From Flammula alnicola (lineage: Eukaryota; Basidiomycota; Agaricomycetes; Agaricales; Strophariaceae): DNA of 64,000 nucleotides. The translations under genes were made by a program, and so were the position numbers. Within the stretch, counting starts at the first letter, position 1; each line of letters opens with the position of its first letter. The stretch is taken from assembly GCA_015499995.1 (NCBI GenBank), contig JADNRV010000039.1, positions 186,001-250,000 of the forward strand, read 5' to 3'. Under the pieces are notes generated by a model. The model was given only the letters and a program-made list of their open reading frames with translations. It made no database searches and had not been told where the DNA came from. Below, piece by piece: positions 1 to 11,894 of this stretch.

Positions 1-219
1 GCGACCTCATTCATTATGTGGTGGAGTAGCTGTAAGAGACTAGAGTCGAAAAAGGTTAGAAATGCAAATAGAAGAATGACAGATAGCTTACATACCTTTT
101 TTAGGTGTTCTTCCGGGCGAGGAGAGGAGAGGGTGGGCGAGCGGTGGTTAGAGACAGAGATCAACGGCATGAGTTCTCTTTGATCTGCTGTCCAGCACTT
201 CCCCAGGTGAACCACGCTA

Positions 220-423
220 CAGTGTTTTGCATATTGTTTTGCACAACAAAATTTCGTGAGAGTTGTTTGGTTGTATTGTGTTGTGACCATATTGTCACTA
301 ATCCTTGATCATCTGTCCCGAATTAGAATCGCCGGACCCTTTGTGTGACATTTTGATCACGTTGCAACACAACCAAATAGCTTTCATGAAATTTCGTTGT
401 GCAAAACAATATGCAAAACACTG
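220..423. mobile_element. Foldback MITE, family A copy 1
   Basis: A 204-bp element whose two ends are long inverted repeats beginning CAGTGTTTTGCATATTG. The similarity continues inward for most of each arm, so the element can fold almost completely back on itself. It is flanked by TA on both sides (218-219 and 424-425), the target preference of Tc1/mariner-type transposases. No coding capacity is seen, so it would depend on a transposase elsewhere. A second copy with the same ends lies at 25761-25995. Family assignment is inferred from ends and target only. Confidence 0.8.
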
Positions 424-613
424 TAATAATACTATTGACCCAGCAATTCCTTCGCAACCACGTGAGTGATGGGTGACAAATCATTTTCCCATCAGCCACA
501 GTTGGACTGCGACAAATTCGCATTCCTTCGCACTTTGATTTATTGTATGGCTGTTTTATTTCAATAATCCGTTAAAAGTGCACCTGGGCAGTCATAATAG
601 TTGATTGCTTCCA

Positions 614-1035
614 TCAACAATTCCCGCGCAATAATGTAGCGATTTTGAAAAGCAGGGGACAATCTGCTCCACGATTCATGACTGAGAACGTCGCGGGGAC
701 GTAGAGGTTTGAAGGCAACGCATACACCAAGAATGATCCATTTGTATCGACTGTTTCCGCTAGCTCCGTGAGTTCAAGTAGGAGCAGTCTCGTTCTTAAA
801 TCGTTTAGACCGAACTTGGGATGCAAATGTTGTACGGCCTCCGCCCACGCAGTCCTGTCGCTGGGAAATAGGGTATTGAGATGGGATGGGATATAGCCCG
901 ACGTTTGAGAAAATCGACATCATATTTGCTCGACAGCCGCAGAATCGCGACAATAACACCGATAGAGGAGGTGGAGGATGCATCTATCGTCCGTGGCTTC
1001 TCCCTGAGGTGACTGTGGCATAGAGAACATGTCAT
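614..1035 (-). pseudogene. BTB/POZ-domain protein remnant
   Basis: The minus-strand frame ending near 805 carries RLSSKYDVDFLKRRAISH, the helix that follows the BTB fold in the large family of basidiomycete BTB proteins (pattern L-x-SKY-x-V-xx-LxxRA). After a frame change near 826 the next frame reads LTELAETVDTNGSFLVYALP, which fits the segment about 40 residues later in that family. The BTB core itself (the usual N-terminal 100 residues) is not visible upstream, and the two pieces are out of frame. I read it as a 5'-truncated, frameshifted relic. In this family BTB proteins are thought to mediate protein-protein contacts. Confidence is moderate because only the C-terminal part is present. 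Confidence 0.45.
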
Positions 1036-1351
1036 TGAAGATCGGCGATCGTTTTGATAAGATGCTTCGGTGAACGCGAAAAATTTTGCTGTCTTTTTTC
1101 CATCTTTACCCGCTCTTTTTTGTGTTCTGCAGTCACACCTTTTGCAATGGGTGATTTATGTAGTGCTCGACGACAGGGGCCCATCAATTATTTATTCGCC
1201 CGGATGGGCTCAAGCCGGTTCAAGCCTCGAGTGTAATTGACCACTGGCTGGATCGCTGTTGCTGGTTCAACTGCTAAAGTGGCTTTTCGCGGTGAGATAA
1301 AACCCTCTCCACTCTCCCAAGAATTATTCTTATGGGCGCTATCCATTAATA

Positions 1352-1714
1352 GGAACGAGTGTCGGAGTCTATGGAGCAATACCCGCTGGTACTGTCGCAC
1401 CTGTTGCACCAGTATCAGCCTACAGCATCGACGGAGGCGCACAGCCCCAGGACCAAGGATACCCCTCCCGTGCTTATTTACCCCCGTCTCAGCTCATGAA
1501 CCCCAACCCAAACAACGATTACAACCTTGGGATGCCAATCCCGACGAACAACCCGAACTATGTATCTGAAGTTCAAGTTCAGACCGGGGCACGCACTCGC
1601 ATATATGCCTTGACCAATTATACACCCGCAAGTTTTCAGCATCTTTTCCATAGTTCTACAGTATATTTAACACACCAGCGTGAGAGACTGAGAGTCCTTG
1701 TATGTATTGCATAA
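1352..1714 (+). pseudogene. Possible membrane-anchored protein remnant
   Basis: An open frame begins GTSVGVYGAIPAG and continues SAYSIDGGAQ. This resembles the beta-strand repeat of basidiomycete secreted or single-pass membrane proteins, which contain G-T-S/A-V-x-V-Y-G followed by Y-x-I/L-DG. After that the frame changes character to a Pro/Asn-rich stretch (MNPNPNNDYNLGMPIPTNN) and ends at a stop. No signal peptide, transmembrane helix or plausible start codon belongs to it. The family resemblance is from memory of motif layout, so the call is tentative. Confidence 0.3.
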
Positions 1715-1809
1715 TGGGATTCCATTAACTGCGTACATGTAGCAAGATCTGTGGGCTCTTCGATATCACTTCGTATACCCGGGTACTCTTTTGAAGTCCT
1801 ATAGACTCA

Positions 1810-2000
1810 GACCGAGGGCAATATAAAACACGGGGTATGCACGCCTATTGATATGCCAGCATCTCCGTCCGTTTAGGCATCACCAGTTCGGCAGATATAG
1901 CTTGACCGAGAACAATATAAAGCGCGGGGTTATGTATGTCTATTGATACCCCAGTGTCTCTGTGCGGTTAGTAGGTATCACAACTTCAGCAGATGTGACT
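1810..2000. repeat. Diverged tandem duplication, ~95-bp unit
   Basis: Two consecutive units (1810-1903 and 1904-2000) both start GACCGAG and share, in the same order, CAATATAAA, the CACGGGG/GCGCGGGG block, CTATTGATA, ATCTC/GTCTC and CAGATRT. They differ at many positions, so the duplication is old. No coding potential is seen in either unit. Confidence 0.65.
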
Positions 2001-2144
2001 TATTTACAGCATAACATGGAACCATGAAAAGAGCGGTCCAATGTATTTAAATTATTGGACTTAGGGAGCAGAGCCAGAGAAATCACGGCTGATACGCCAA
2101 CACGTGTACGGGAGCAGTTAGGTAATAGGAATAGCGCATTGTCG

Positions 2145-4019
2145 TTATCTTGTTGAAATATATGGGTACGGAATGATACTTACAAATCGAGAATATATGA
2201 TGGCAAGCGCAGTGTCATCTCTCAGCCCATTCCACGAATTCCTCTCAAAGTCCATCATATCTCTCACGCCCTCAACAGTCTTCGCCACCCGAGGCTCGAA
2301 GAATGCCTTGAATGGCAATGGATGGGTATTCGCCGACTCGGTGAAGGCTAATTCGTCGACGGGCGACGATGGATCTGCTTTGGCTTTGGATGCCTAAATT
2401 TGAACGAGGGCAGTGTTTACGAAAACGGATCTGGAAAATAGTAGGATTTGAGATGGGAGATGTGGCGCTGGGCCTAGAACACAGACTTACACAGTCGCCA
2501 TGTGCTGACTCGGGCATACCCTTAAAATCATTCTGTCTTCAGCGTGGTACGGCAAAAAATGCGATTTCATTCTCACCGTCTCCCGAAACCGAAGGTATAA
2601 GCTTTCAAATCTTCTTTGATTTTACCCTTTTCATCGATCCACCGTTGAGGGTTGAATTTTTCCGGGTCCGGAAAATATTCTGGTTCACGTCCTACAGCCC
2701 TAAAAGAAATACAACCATTAACACACTGATAGAAAGGAAGCTCGTTTCGCGCACCAAACATTGCGGATCACTACGCACCTTTAGGGATCGGGTAGTTTCC
2801 CTACGAGTTCACAACCCGATTAAATCGGTGCGAAGCGTTGAAAGACACGAGATATACTTACCCGAATGATGTCCTTTGACACCTTATGAGCAAATCCTAG
2901 TAGCACAAAGTTAGGACCCTTGTAATGGGACGCTACAGTGCGTACCTCCAGCGCTAACGGGTCTCCATCTAAATGTTTCAAGCACAAAAGCCATCGTTTG
3001 CGGAAGCACATCTGGATCGGCCAGGGTAGGAGCTGGGAACGTAATTCAAGTTGAACACTAGGGTTTGAAAACATGAGTAAATTTGGCACTGACGTACCTC
3101 GTTCACGGCCAATAATGGAACCTAATTCCTGCTGAACCTTGGCTTGCGCATCTGGATTACACGCCGCAGCTAAAACACCGATGCTGATCACTGATGCCGT
3201 CGTGTCAGAGCCAGCGCTGAACATGCTTCCGGCGAGATATGCCGTCTCGCCATCTGTGAGCTCGAGTTCCTTCTGTTTTTCAAGGAGGTATTTCCCGAAC
3301 GAGTCTGGAATCTCCTCTCCTCTTTCCTAAATTGAAAGGGATGTTATATTAGTCTGCATTGCTAAGACTCAGAGAATATGACGGACCGCTTTCATCCTGA
3401 CTTCGTTCAATTGGCTCTTAAATAGCTCGAGTTCTTCGGCGTGTCCATCTTTGAGCTCTTTTGGATATCCAGGCACGTATCTGATACTTTGTGAGTTCGG
3501 CGAATAGGTCTTAATTAGGTTTGAGCTCACCGGAGGATTGGATATGCGCCAACTTTCCATACACCGGGTCGCAGGGTGTTTCCCAGCCGAGTCAGACAGC
3601 GATTCACAGCTTGCATGTCTGGGTCTTCATACGACTTCGGGTTTTTGCCGTATGCTAATGCCATAACGACAGAGGCTGAACATCTAGAGATCGAGAAATC
3701 GGTCAGACAGTAAACAAGAAACGGGCGGGACCTCAAAAACCTCTTAGCATGATCCTGGTGTCTGTCTGGCATCTCAATGATATCGAAGATATGTTGTCGA
3801 GCATTCTTCATCGAGGTCGGCGCGTATGTCGTGACAATTTTCAGCTGCAGGTGAGAATGAAGCGCCCTGACAAATGAAACGTAACTCAGCACGCGTGATA
3901 TGAAAGCCACCATAACATGGGACATACCGTCTCATCCTCTTAAACTGATCACCTGCTGGGATTAACACCATGCACATCCCACGCGGCCATGTTCTCAGGG
4001 CGTTCAACGAGGTAAGCAC
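2145..4019 (-). pseudogene. Cytochrome P450 monooxygenase, decayed
   Basis: A P450 of the large basidiomycete oxidative-metabolism class is spread over several exons. In order: MVLIPAGDQFKRMRR (helix C region), LHSHLQLKI, RHQDHAKR, CSASVVMALAYGK, YVPGYPKELKDGH, the I-helix SAGSDTTASVISIG (near 3190-3230, the oxygen-activating AGxDTT motif), FPDPEKFNPQRWID, and the heme loop TFGFGRR. An intron with GTGAG...AAG ends splits the heme motif, which resumes as VCPSQHMAT with the cysteine ligand. Then comes VFVNTALVQI, an in-frame TAG (2394-2396), and the normal tail DELAFTESANTHPLPFKAFF. The first ~100 residues (membrane anchor, proline hinge) are absent upstream of 4019. The stop and missing N terminus indicate a pseudogene. 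The substrate cannot be inferred. Confidence 0.8.
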
Positions 4020-4029
4020 CTTCCTTCTC

Positions 4030-6530
4030 CATGATACCGGTGGCGGCGGATTTCAAAATTGGGACTGAGTCCTACCCCACACTAACTCATCGTCAGCAGA
4101 AGCACAGCTGGGAGGTGGAGCGCGCTAGTGCAGGGTGTCGATAGGCGGGGTGGATAGGTCGGCCAGCTCAGTCTTTGCCGTACGGTACACTGCACCGGGG
4201 CTGTGGGCAGTAGAGCTGGCGCCTCCGCTTGAGTCGGGTGTTTGGGGTGAATGTTGGGGTGTGGGCGTGAGGGCAAAGAGAGAAAGAGATATCTATATAT
4301 TTATATGTGCCACGAACATATTTCCCACAAGTGCTCATGGCGGGAAAAAAATACCATCATAATCTTGGCAATCTGGGAGCGCCCAGGAAGTTCCGAATTT
4401 CGACGCCTGTCAGGCTGGTCTCCACCACCGTTTCAATCCGCTGCATGTTTCTCAGAGAATATGCCAGATCTGTGGTCTCCAGACTCTCGGAAGGAAAAGC
4501 CAATCGCTCAGGTACCCCAACTCTCTCAACTCAACTATGTTACTCGTCTAAACACTCCGTGTAGGATGTATCCTACCCAGACCAGGAGCACCTCTCAAAG
4601 GATGTTATACCCTCCTTGGTTTCCAGAAATCACAATCCACCCATCTCGCAAATGCAGAGTTCTGTCCAAGCTCGAGATGCTGCCCCCACTCGTGACCCCC
4701 TCCGAGGTGAGCCCGCACAGCAAAACCTACACGGATCTCCGCTAACAATGAATCTCACCATCTTCCTTGGCCGAATGTAACTCCAAACCCACAGATCCAG
4801 CGTCTGCGCTATCAGCTCGGCCTCGTTCAGCGCAACACGAGGCGTTCTTGCTGCATGCTGGCGACTGTGCAGAGAGCTTCGACGCTTGTACGCATGTACG
4901 CACAGCGGGTTTTTGCCTCAAATTTTGATTGACTCGCTTTCTTTCTTGTGCTTTCAAATGCGTTCGTTTCTATGTGGAATTTTTTTTCTTTTTACCTATT
5001 GGGTTGTGGTGCATGGGTGGTATTACATACTATCCCCGAGCCTGCGCACCCCCCTTCTATTGATTTCTTCTCCCTTTCGCTGCCCTTCCCTCGAAAAAAC
5101 ACGGATCTTCTTCCACAAGTCTATATACACCGTTTTCGGTTTTCCTATTATCCATTATGATTTAGACCCTTCTCCCATCCCGATTTTCTAGAGGAAGGAG
5201 AGCTGACGAGATTCATTGCTAGGAAAACATCTCCTCACTTACATTGTCCTTCTCCCTCGTTCTCATCTGGGGTGCCAGGTCGCCTGTTGTGAGTTTCAGT
5301 TTCACCTTCTGCATTTTTTTTTCACCCTTGCGGTCTTCGTTGGGTTCTGGTATACTCGCGCTCTTTGGAGCGGTGGGTTATGCGTTGGCGTTTAATGGGT
5401 ATTTGATTTCCGATTGCAACTCTTGTGACCGTTTCCCTCATATCCATGCCCCATCTCCATGTTACACTTGTCGTTGCTCTGTTGTGTGACGCTCGGTGTC
5501 GGCGTTCATATCTCCTCTGTCAGAAATACGGAGCCATATCCACAGACAACGCGGTTGTAAGCCTGGCGCCCCAGCCTCACCACACGGACTATTGATATTT
5601 CCTTATCTTATCTTACTGTCACCACGTGACCACGCTATCGGACTGTAGTAAGTAGAAGTTTTCCTTCTTGTTTCCTCACGCTACCGTACACCGCTCGTAT
5701 CCCGTTCTGTTCATGACAATACACACCGTGGTCCAATCAAGCTATGTGACCACCCCAGTGAGCCCTATAGACGACGGGCTTCCAGCGGTCTACCCACTCG
5801 TCCCGGCTCATTGACAGCCATCTTCGCATGACGCTGTCTTTTTTCCTGTTTCCCATTCCGTTGTCTTTGTCCCTGTCACTTTACGGCCTGTCGTAACCCA
5901 AGCTCACGTCTCCATTACTCATTCCCAGGTCTGGATGGGCCGCATCGCGGGCCACTACGCGAGACCGCGCAGCAGCAGCTACGAAAAGATAGGTGACAGG
6001 GAGGTGTTGAGCTTCCGGTTCGTAGTCCTTTGTTTTGTTTTTATATTAGGCCTTTTGGCGGTGACTGACGGGTATTTTTTCTGTTCCTTGGCGTGTTTTC
6101 AGAGGCGATAATTTTAATGGGTACATATATCTTTCTCGTTACGTGTGTACGTAAATCATTTAGCTGATATACTTTTTTCTTCTCCCTTTTGCTTTTGCGT
6201 TACCTTCAGTCGTGATCTGTGCTTCTGACGCGCTCGTCGATGTAACCTTGTCTGATACCTGTCTGCCTGTCTGACTGATGCTCTTCTAAAACTTTTTTGG
6301 ACGTCTACATACACTAGAGAAGGGCCGACTCCGTCGGCGGAACCCTTGCTTGAGAAAGACCGTATATGCAGTTGAAATTTTATTCAAGGGCAACTATCAA
6401 CATCTTAACGTCTGAGGTATGGCATGGATGTTCGGGTCTATAAGATCATCCTAGGACTTTTCCCACTACATATATACATTTTACCGAACTTGAATCCTCA
6501 TCAAATACATGACAAGAAACTCTAACCATT
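4030..6530. other. 2.5 kb with no supported gene
   Basis: Short overlapping open frames occur on both strands, but none shows a recognisable domain or a chain of compatible exons. Pyrimidine-rich tracts occur around 4980-5120 and 5240-5340. One small ORF is listed separately (5935-6111). This stretch could contain untranslated or regulatory DNA, but nothing specific can be supported. Confidence 0.5.
5935..6111 (+). CDS. Small ORF, 58 aa, one hydrophobic segment
   Basis: The frame opens MGRIAGHYARPRSSSYEKIG and contains a hydrophobic run (FVVLCFVFILGLLAV) that could span a membrane, ending in two arginines. A GTAGTC...TTTCAG pair inside it could instead be an intron that would change the C terminus. 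No homologue is recognised. It is listed because its N-terminal part is compositionally unlike the surrounding pyrimidine-rich DNA. A chance ORF is quite possible. Confidence 0.2.
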   Translation: MGRIAGHYARPRSSSYEKIGDREVLSFRFVVLCFVFILGLLAVTDGYFFCSLACFQRR

Positions 6531-6531
6531 C

Positions 6532-7110
6532 CTATCTCATTCTTTTCACATTTGCCTTGTCCAGGTTGGCGGCCAATGCTTTTAAGGCCTCGTCGGCCTT
6601 GTCAGCAGAGTCCTTCGTTATCAATCTGTCTTCGCGTCCAAACGACTGTGCTGTTCTTGCCGAAGGACGTCACCAATATAGAAGCCCTCTTCGATGAGCT
6701 CTCTTTGGTTCGCTCAAATTTCTGACGAAGTAGTTCTCCAGGTAACAGCCTGGTGATAAGTTCGGTAGAGGATTCGGATGCCATTGTTGGTCTGCGAGAT
6801 TTTGATGATGAGCTGTTTAAGGAGGACACGAAGCAGAGTTGACAATTTGAATGGACGGCGAACGTGACCGATGATGCCATCTCGGCAACTGCCGGGACGC
6901 CAGGAATTGGCTTCATTTTGGGGGAGCGAGAACCCTTGCAAGCAAGGGGACTACAACCAGCCAGTCCAGGAACGTCTGGAAATATCGAAGAACAAGATCC
7001 CACCCATACATTTTGACCTCATTTGTAAGACGTTGCTCGAGATTGAAACCATACAAGTCGTTCAAAAGCTCCTGAGTGAGGCATGACCTTATGCAGTGCC
7101 CCACTGGCAC
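6532..7110 (-). pseudogene. Unidentified broken gene with helical C terminus
   Basis: Minus-strand frames read successively GFNLEQRLTNEVKMYGWDLV, then after a shift ESSTELITRLLPGELLRQKF and LIEEGFYIGDVLRQEQHSRL, and after another one-base shift ITKDSADKADEALKALAANL ending at a stop (6532-6534). The charged, Ala/Leu-rich final part looks like a coiled coil. The three pieces join naturally only if frameshifts are allowed, so I call a pseudogene. Cys-rich frames further upstream (7110-7250) might belong to it. I do not recognise the family. Confidence 0.35.
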
Positions 7111-7644
7111 AACGGCAGTTCAGCTGGGGGTTCGGGCTCCTCTTGCGAGGATGTTGCATAAGATCTTGCCGCATTGGATACAGTAAGGATGTGCTGTCTT
7201 GCAGCAGGTCGCGTCGTTGCCGCGACGAAGCATGGAGGTAGAGTTCATGTTCCCCGACTGTCGCAGAAGTAGGCAGCAATCGAGACTCGTTCGGGTCAAC
7301 TCGTTGCCAACGAGTTTGCTCGAGTTCACCTCGGCGAGTTTACGCGAGGCCATCAAAATGTGCACGTGATGCGGCCACGCGCTCCTGAACGCGTCTCTGG
7401 ACGTTAATCCGTCGTGCTCCTGCTCCTCCCTCCCTCCTTTCACTTGAATTGCACCCTATCTTGGCCATCATTATAGCCGATTGATTTTAATATATTCCTT
7501 TGATTTTTTTTAGGGCAGAACTCTTGTCGAATTTTGAGAATGGGGCTGAAAAGGGTCCCTCAAGAAAGGTATAGAGTCCCTCCAATCGTGTTCTCAAAAT
7601 CATCGCCCATTTTGCTTTACCTGAAGTGAGCATACTCTTGTACT

Positions 7645-7830
7645 ATGAATTGGGAGGCCAATATCACTGATCAGCTTCTCGACGAATTTGATAACGCGAT
7701 CTCCGGCCACCTCACGGAATCTGCCATTGACGAGCTCATGACAGCAGGTAAATTTGACGAGCTGGACCAGCTAATTAAAAATATGAATGAATCTTCTAAC
7801 TTACTTGCTATCCCATCGTTGTTATACTAA
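7645..7830 (+). CDS. Small acidic ORF, 61 aa
   Basis: An open frame starting MNWEANITDQLLDEFDNAIS continues with acidic amphipathic helices (ELMTAGKFDELDQLIKNMNE) and ends 79 bp before the target duplication of the downstream hAT element. The amino-acid composition is protein-like, but no family is recognised and no intron signals are obvious. It could be an isolated exon of a lost gene or a chance ORF. Confidence 0.25.
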   Translation: MNWEANITDQLLDEFDNAISGHLTESAIDELMTAGKFDELDQLIKNMNESSNLLAIPSLLY

Positions 7831-7916
7831 ATTCTTGTAATCTACTCTACAGTGTTGTAATCTACGTGTAATCTATAGCCCATCACAACATTCCGAATTC
7901 GGATATCTCTGTCGCC

Positions 7917-8825
7917 CAGTGTTGGACAGTCATGACTTATCCCCCAAAGTCACGGTCAAAAATCGAATGACTAGTCATGACTACTATATATGGTTGGGAC
8001 ATGCAAAGGTACCAGACATGCAAAATTTGCTCTGCGGACATGTCCCCTCAATTCTGACCTTCGGGAAAATTCAGGCATATATATAGAGTATATTAAAGAC
8101 ACTTCACATGTTTGAATCACTTGTTGGTGGTGTGAACAGCGCAGGAGATACAAAAATGTGTGATTTTTGGGTAGTGTAAGTATTTGATGCCTCCAGGAAC
8201 GCTAGTACTACACTGCTTGACCTCCGCTCATTTGGCACAGTCATGTCTTAATTACAGATAAGGCCTCGTATACTAATTTGTAGAGACATTCGTTGAGCGT
8301 AAGTGCATGAATACGAGCTTTCACAAAAAGGCGTGACAAAAATGGCAGGGAGCGCGACGGTCACAGGCATCAAGATCCCATAGTGACACGGCCGTGACAG
8401 CCATTTGCATCACTGGTTTTTTGGCATCGAAAATCGGTCATTGCCCGACCATACCACTTCTCATTCAAAAAATTTGGGATTTTTATAGCAGACGTGAATT
8501 GCATTTGAGAACCCATATTTGCAATCTTAAGGGATAATCTTAAGTTTCTGGCTCAGGATAAATGAACCATCAAAATTTTGCATGTCCCAACCACATATAG
8601 TAGTCATGACCGGTCAATTTTGATTGACTTTTGGAGACACTACGCATCACGCATCAGCGCTACATCAGCACGCATCCCATCACGCACCACAGACGCATAG
8701 TCGTGTGGGAATTGATTGATGGCCATCAGCCTTTTGGGTCAAGTCATTGGTCAATTTGACCAATGACTTGACTTTTGTTGACTATGACCGACTTTATTGA
8801 CCAGTCAATGACTTGTCCAACACTG
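7917..8825. mobile_element. Non-autonomous hAT-type element with 8-bp TSD
   Basis: The element starts CAGTGTTGGAC and ends GTCCAACACTG. It is flanked by a perfect 8-bp direct repeat CTGTCGCC (7909-7916 and 8826-8833), the hallmark target duplication of hAT transposons. The inverted similarity extends well inside: GTCATGACTACTATATATGG near 7975-7995 pairs with the complementary block near 8595-8610. The 909-bp interior has no transposase ORF. A low-complexity GCATCACG-like stretch lies at 8640-8700. It would need a hAT transposase in trans. The ends differ from the hAT at 35664, so it belongs to another family. Confidence 0.85.
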
Positions 8826-9188
8826 CTGTCGCCTCATTGGATGGAAAAAAACCGCCGGCGATCACCGACCTCGCGAGGTCGCGCGAGGTACACCTCGAAT
8901 TCGACGAGTTGGTTCGAGTTGTCACTCCGCCTCGTTTCGCCTCACTCCGGGGACAACACTAATCGAGAATTTGACCCGATGCGTGGTGTGTACTTAGTTC
9001 TAAGTTCTCGAGACCCGGCAAGTTTCTTTTCCGCTGTTCCAGAATTACGTTCCATCATACATGCAGACATAATTTGTTCATGACGATCTTGATTTATGCG
9101 ACCGCCTTTCAGGACCGGGGGTGTGTCGTAAAGCGGGAGGTGCTTTTTAATCTCTTACTTTTGCCTTCGCCGATCCAACCTTTTCGCG

Positions 9189-11154
9189 ATGCCAAAAGAC
9201 CTAGTTGTTAAAGATGTCGAAGCCGTCCTTATGAAGACGCGGAAGTGTCGACGGCGACCTGGAGATATCCCTTACCCCATATCGTACTCCAACCAAATGG
9301 CTGACTTATTCGTTTGTTTGTTCCTTCCCATTATATCTTCTACGATGCTCATCTGGTTTCTAGTGATATATGGAACCATATGTTCCTTACGAACCATTTC
9401 GGAAACCTGACAGTGACGATGCACCGGTTTGAACAACCTCCTGCACGTAGTCTGGACATTGGGTGCGGTAGCGGGTTCTGGGTGATTGAAGCTGCAAAGA
9501 AGTGGCAGGTCTGTCAATATCCAAGACCTCTCCTCGTTTTTACACATCTAATTTGTACGTTTTGAAGAACTCCAAGATCATTGGATTTGATATCGTTAAA
9601 ATTCAACCTCGTTTGCACGACATCGAGCATCTCATACCGCTCTCCCAGCGCATTGGATGGGTCCATGGAAACTTGTGCGCATTTTCCAATGCTTGCCGTC
9701 ATATATGATAACCTGACACATTCCTTATTTTAGTCTGGATGGTTTGCCATTTCCGTCTAATCATTTCGACTGCGTAAGAATGGCTGGATTAGGTTTAGCG
9801 ATCCCGGAAGATGAGTGGCAGTTTGTATTAGAGGTATGATACCATTCAACTATTCATCTCAAACCTCTCATTGACCGCGATAACAGGAAATCCATCGTGT
9901 CATGACGCCTGGGGCGGTTCTCGAAGTAAACTTTATCCTATTATTATGTTCGCTGGTTGGTTGCTAACTTCGGGAATGAACTAGATCATCGAAGAAAATT
10001 TACTGTTTCCCTGCCCGTCTACCCTGCTCCAACAACCTGATCAAGAAGCCTCCCGTTCGTCACCCGCAGTCTATATCTATATTCCCCCACCCCATATTCC
10101 CTCACTCAAGTTATTGAAAAGCAAATCCACCAACTTCTATGTACGATCGAGTGGGTCTCCTGAACGGTCACCTATTTCCCCTGCAACTTCAATACATGAA
10201 CACTCAAAGTTCGCGAGCCGGATATCTCTATTCCGGCCTTCGGTTTATGTCTCAGGGCCTTCGTCCTCTAGCACGCTAGCCCAGCCATCTCCTGCAACTA
10301 CCGAGACAACTACTGGAACTGAACACCCCCAAGACCATACTCGGCTGAATATAGCATGGGAGGCAATGCTTGCGACATGCTTCCTATCTCCAAAACTCCT
10401 CTCTGTCATTCCGTTTTATCTGACATCCTCATCTTTTGCTGACACCAAGAGCCACTCTCCTCTTATAATTCCTCTTCATCCAAATTCCGGGGCTAAGCCT
10501 ATTCCTACTCTCAAATTGTATCGGTCAATGGGGTCTATGCGAGAGAAAGAAAACCAGCGGACAGTTGCCGATCCTCTTCATGAATTTGACTTTGCTCCTG
10601 CCGTCTCCACTAGATCCATTAAGCCAGATGGATGCTCCTTCCGCACGTCTATCCTGCCAAGACCGCAAGCACCTGCATGGGGTACTATGCACCTTGCGAG
10701 GACCGTTAGCACGATCAAAGGATGCAAGGAGGCAATCTGGGCCGAATACAAGCAACTCTATGACAAGGATGCCCTGTATCTGTTGTCACGGACGGCTTCT
10801 GGTGACGGCGAGGACTACTCATCACAGCCACACAAATATGTTGTCCGGAAAGCGTTCGAAGTGGACTGGAACAACTGGGAGTAGTAAGTTTATGGCCCTA
10901 ACCTTCCCGTGTTCTCTATGTTGAATTGCGATCACAGTGATATGCTTGATCGCATCGCGATGCGTAATAACCTCCTCACGCACGTCTCCTGGGTGCAGGC
11001 TACCTCAAAAGCAGAACGTCCAGACTGTCAGACCTGGAGAGAAAAGTTGAATCGAAAATCGGGCTCGGAAGCCAGCAGTGGACACTTGGTGACTGGCTAC
11101 AATCCCGATGACCTCTGTCGATCCCTCCGTGTTTTTACTGGGTTCAAGTCTTAG
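9189..11154 (+). CDS. SAM-dependent methyltransferase, seven exons
   Basis: Class I Rossmann-fold methyltransferase. The first exon reads MPKDLVVKDVEAVL and then RRRPGDIPYPISYSN. Exon 2 (about 9364-9508) holds motif I, RSLDIGCGSGFWVIEAAKKW, which binds S-adenosylmethionine. Exon 3 (9568-9674) has the acidic motif II, IIGFDIVKIQ, and WVHGN. Exon 4 (9734-9833) gives LDGLPFPSNHFDCVRMAGLG. Exon 5 (9887-9925) gives EIHRVMTPGAVLE. Exon 6 (9985-10883) has a Ser/Thr/Pro-rich insert, and exon 7 (10938-11154) ends TGFKS. Introns 2-6 have clean GT-AG borders and keep frame. The exon 1-2 junction is uncertain because no ideal donor fits the phase. Domain order matches the basidiomycete LaeA-like methyltransferases of unknown substrate. 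It is one of the few apparently functional genes in the window. Confidence 0.82.
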
Positions 11155-11890
11155 GCCTCAGGTGTCATTCGGACTCTATTTACGTCCGTGCATTTTCATT
11201 GTTGCTAGATATCTTTTTTTTTGTCCTGGACATTTTGAACATTGCTATCCTAACTTCGCATTGTTGTGGAATATCGTATCGCATGTGCATATATTATCCG
11301 CTAGTACCTTTATTCGGAATGTTAAAGAACATGAGGCCATAAGAGATCGGAGTCATTACGCACCCAATATAAACCCTGTATTCCTTCTTTTTTTCCATGT
11401 TTGAGTGAGGCAATCGATGGGTCCGTTGAATCTTGCCGTTGTGTCGAGGACTTGAGGTTGCAATCGGACCTTGGTCAAGTCGAAAGGGTGCTCAAATACT
11501 TTTGATACCATGCCTACGACCTAGAGAGAACACGACCAACCATATTCCGAGTCACTCATCGACGTTCACTGCCTTTTCTCGTTCTACTTATATCCTGACC
11601 ATTAATATGTGCTAAGCAAAATGAAGGCCACGCATATCGGAACTACAAGACCAGACTTTCATCTATACCCACGACCCAGACAGTGTTTTACTGCGCCACA
11701 TTCTCCTACCCTTACACCTCCCAAACGCATGGAGACTGCCCCTGATGCGCTGCTGGAAGGAAATTCTCCCCAATCTGTAGTGCTACGCGCGATTCGCGAA
11801 ATTACCTATGGAAGAAACATCTTTCCCAGCATCGAGGTGTACCATCTGAGGACGTTTCAATGACTAAGACAGAAGACATACGTGAAATAA
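11155..11890. other. Intergenic, no supported feature
   Basis: Follows the methyltransferase stop. A T-rich run (TTTTTTTTTG around 11213-11223) may belong to its 3' untranslated region. A short plus-strand frame at 11609-11863 has no recognisable domain and no supporting exon partners. Confidence 0.5.
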
Positions 11891-11894
11891 CGTA

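Noticed and set aside
7110..7250. RING or other zinc finger on the minus strand (Cys-rich frames CIQCGKILC, CPVGHC)
   Set aside because: The cysteines fall in different frames and do not reproduce a RING spacing, so no domain could be supported.
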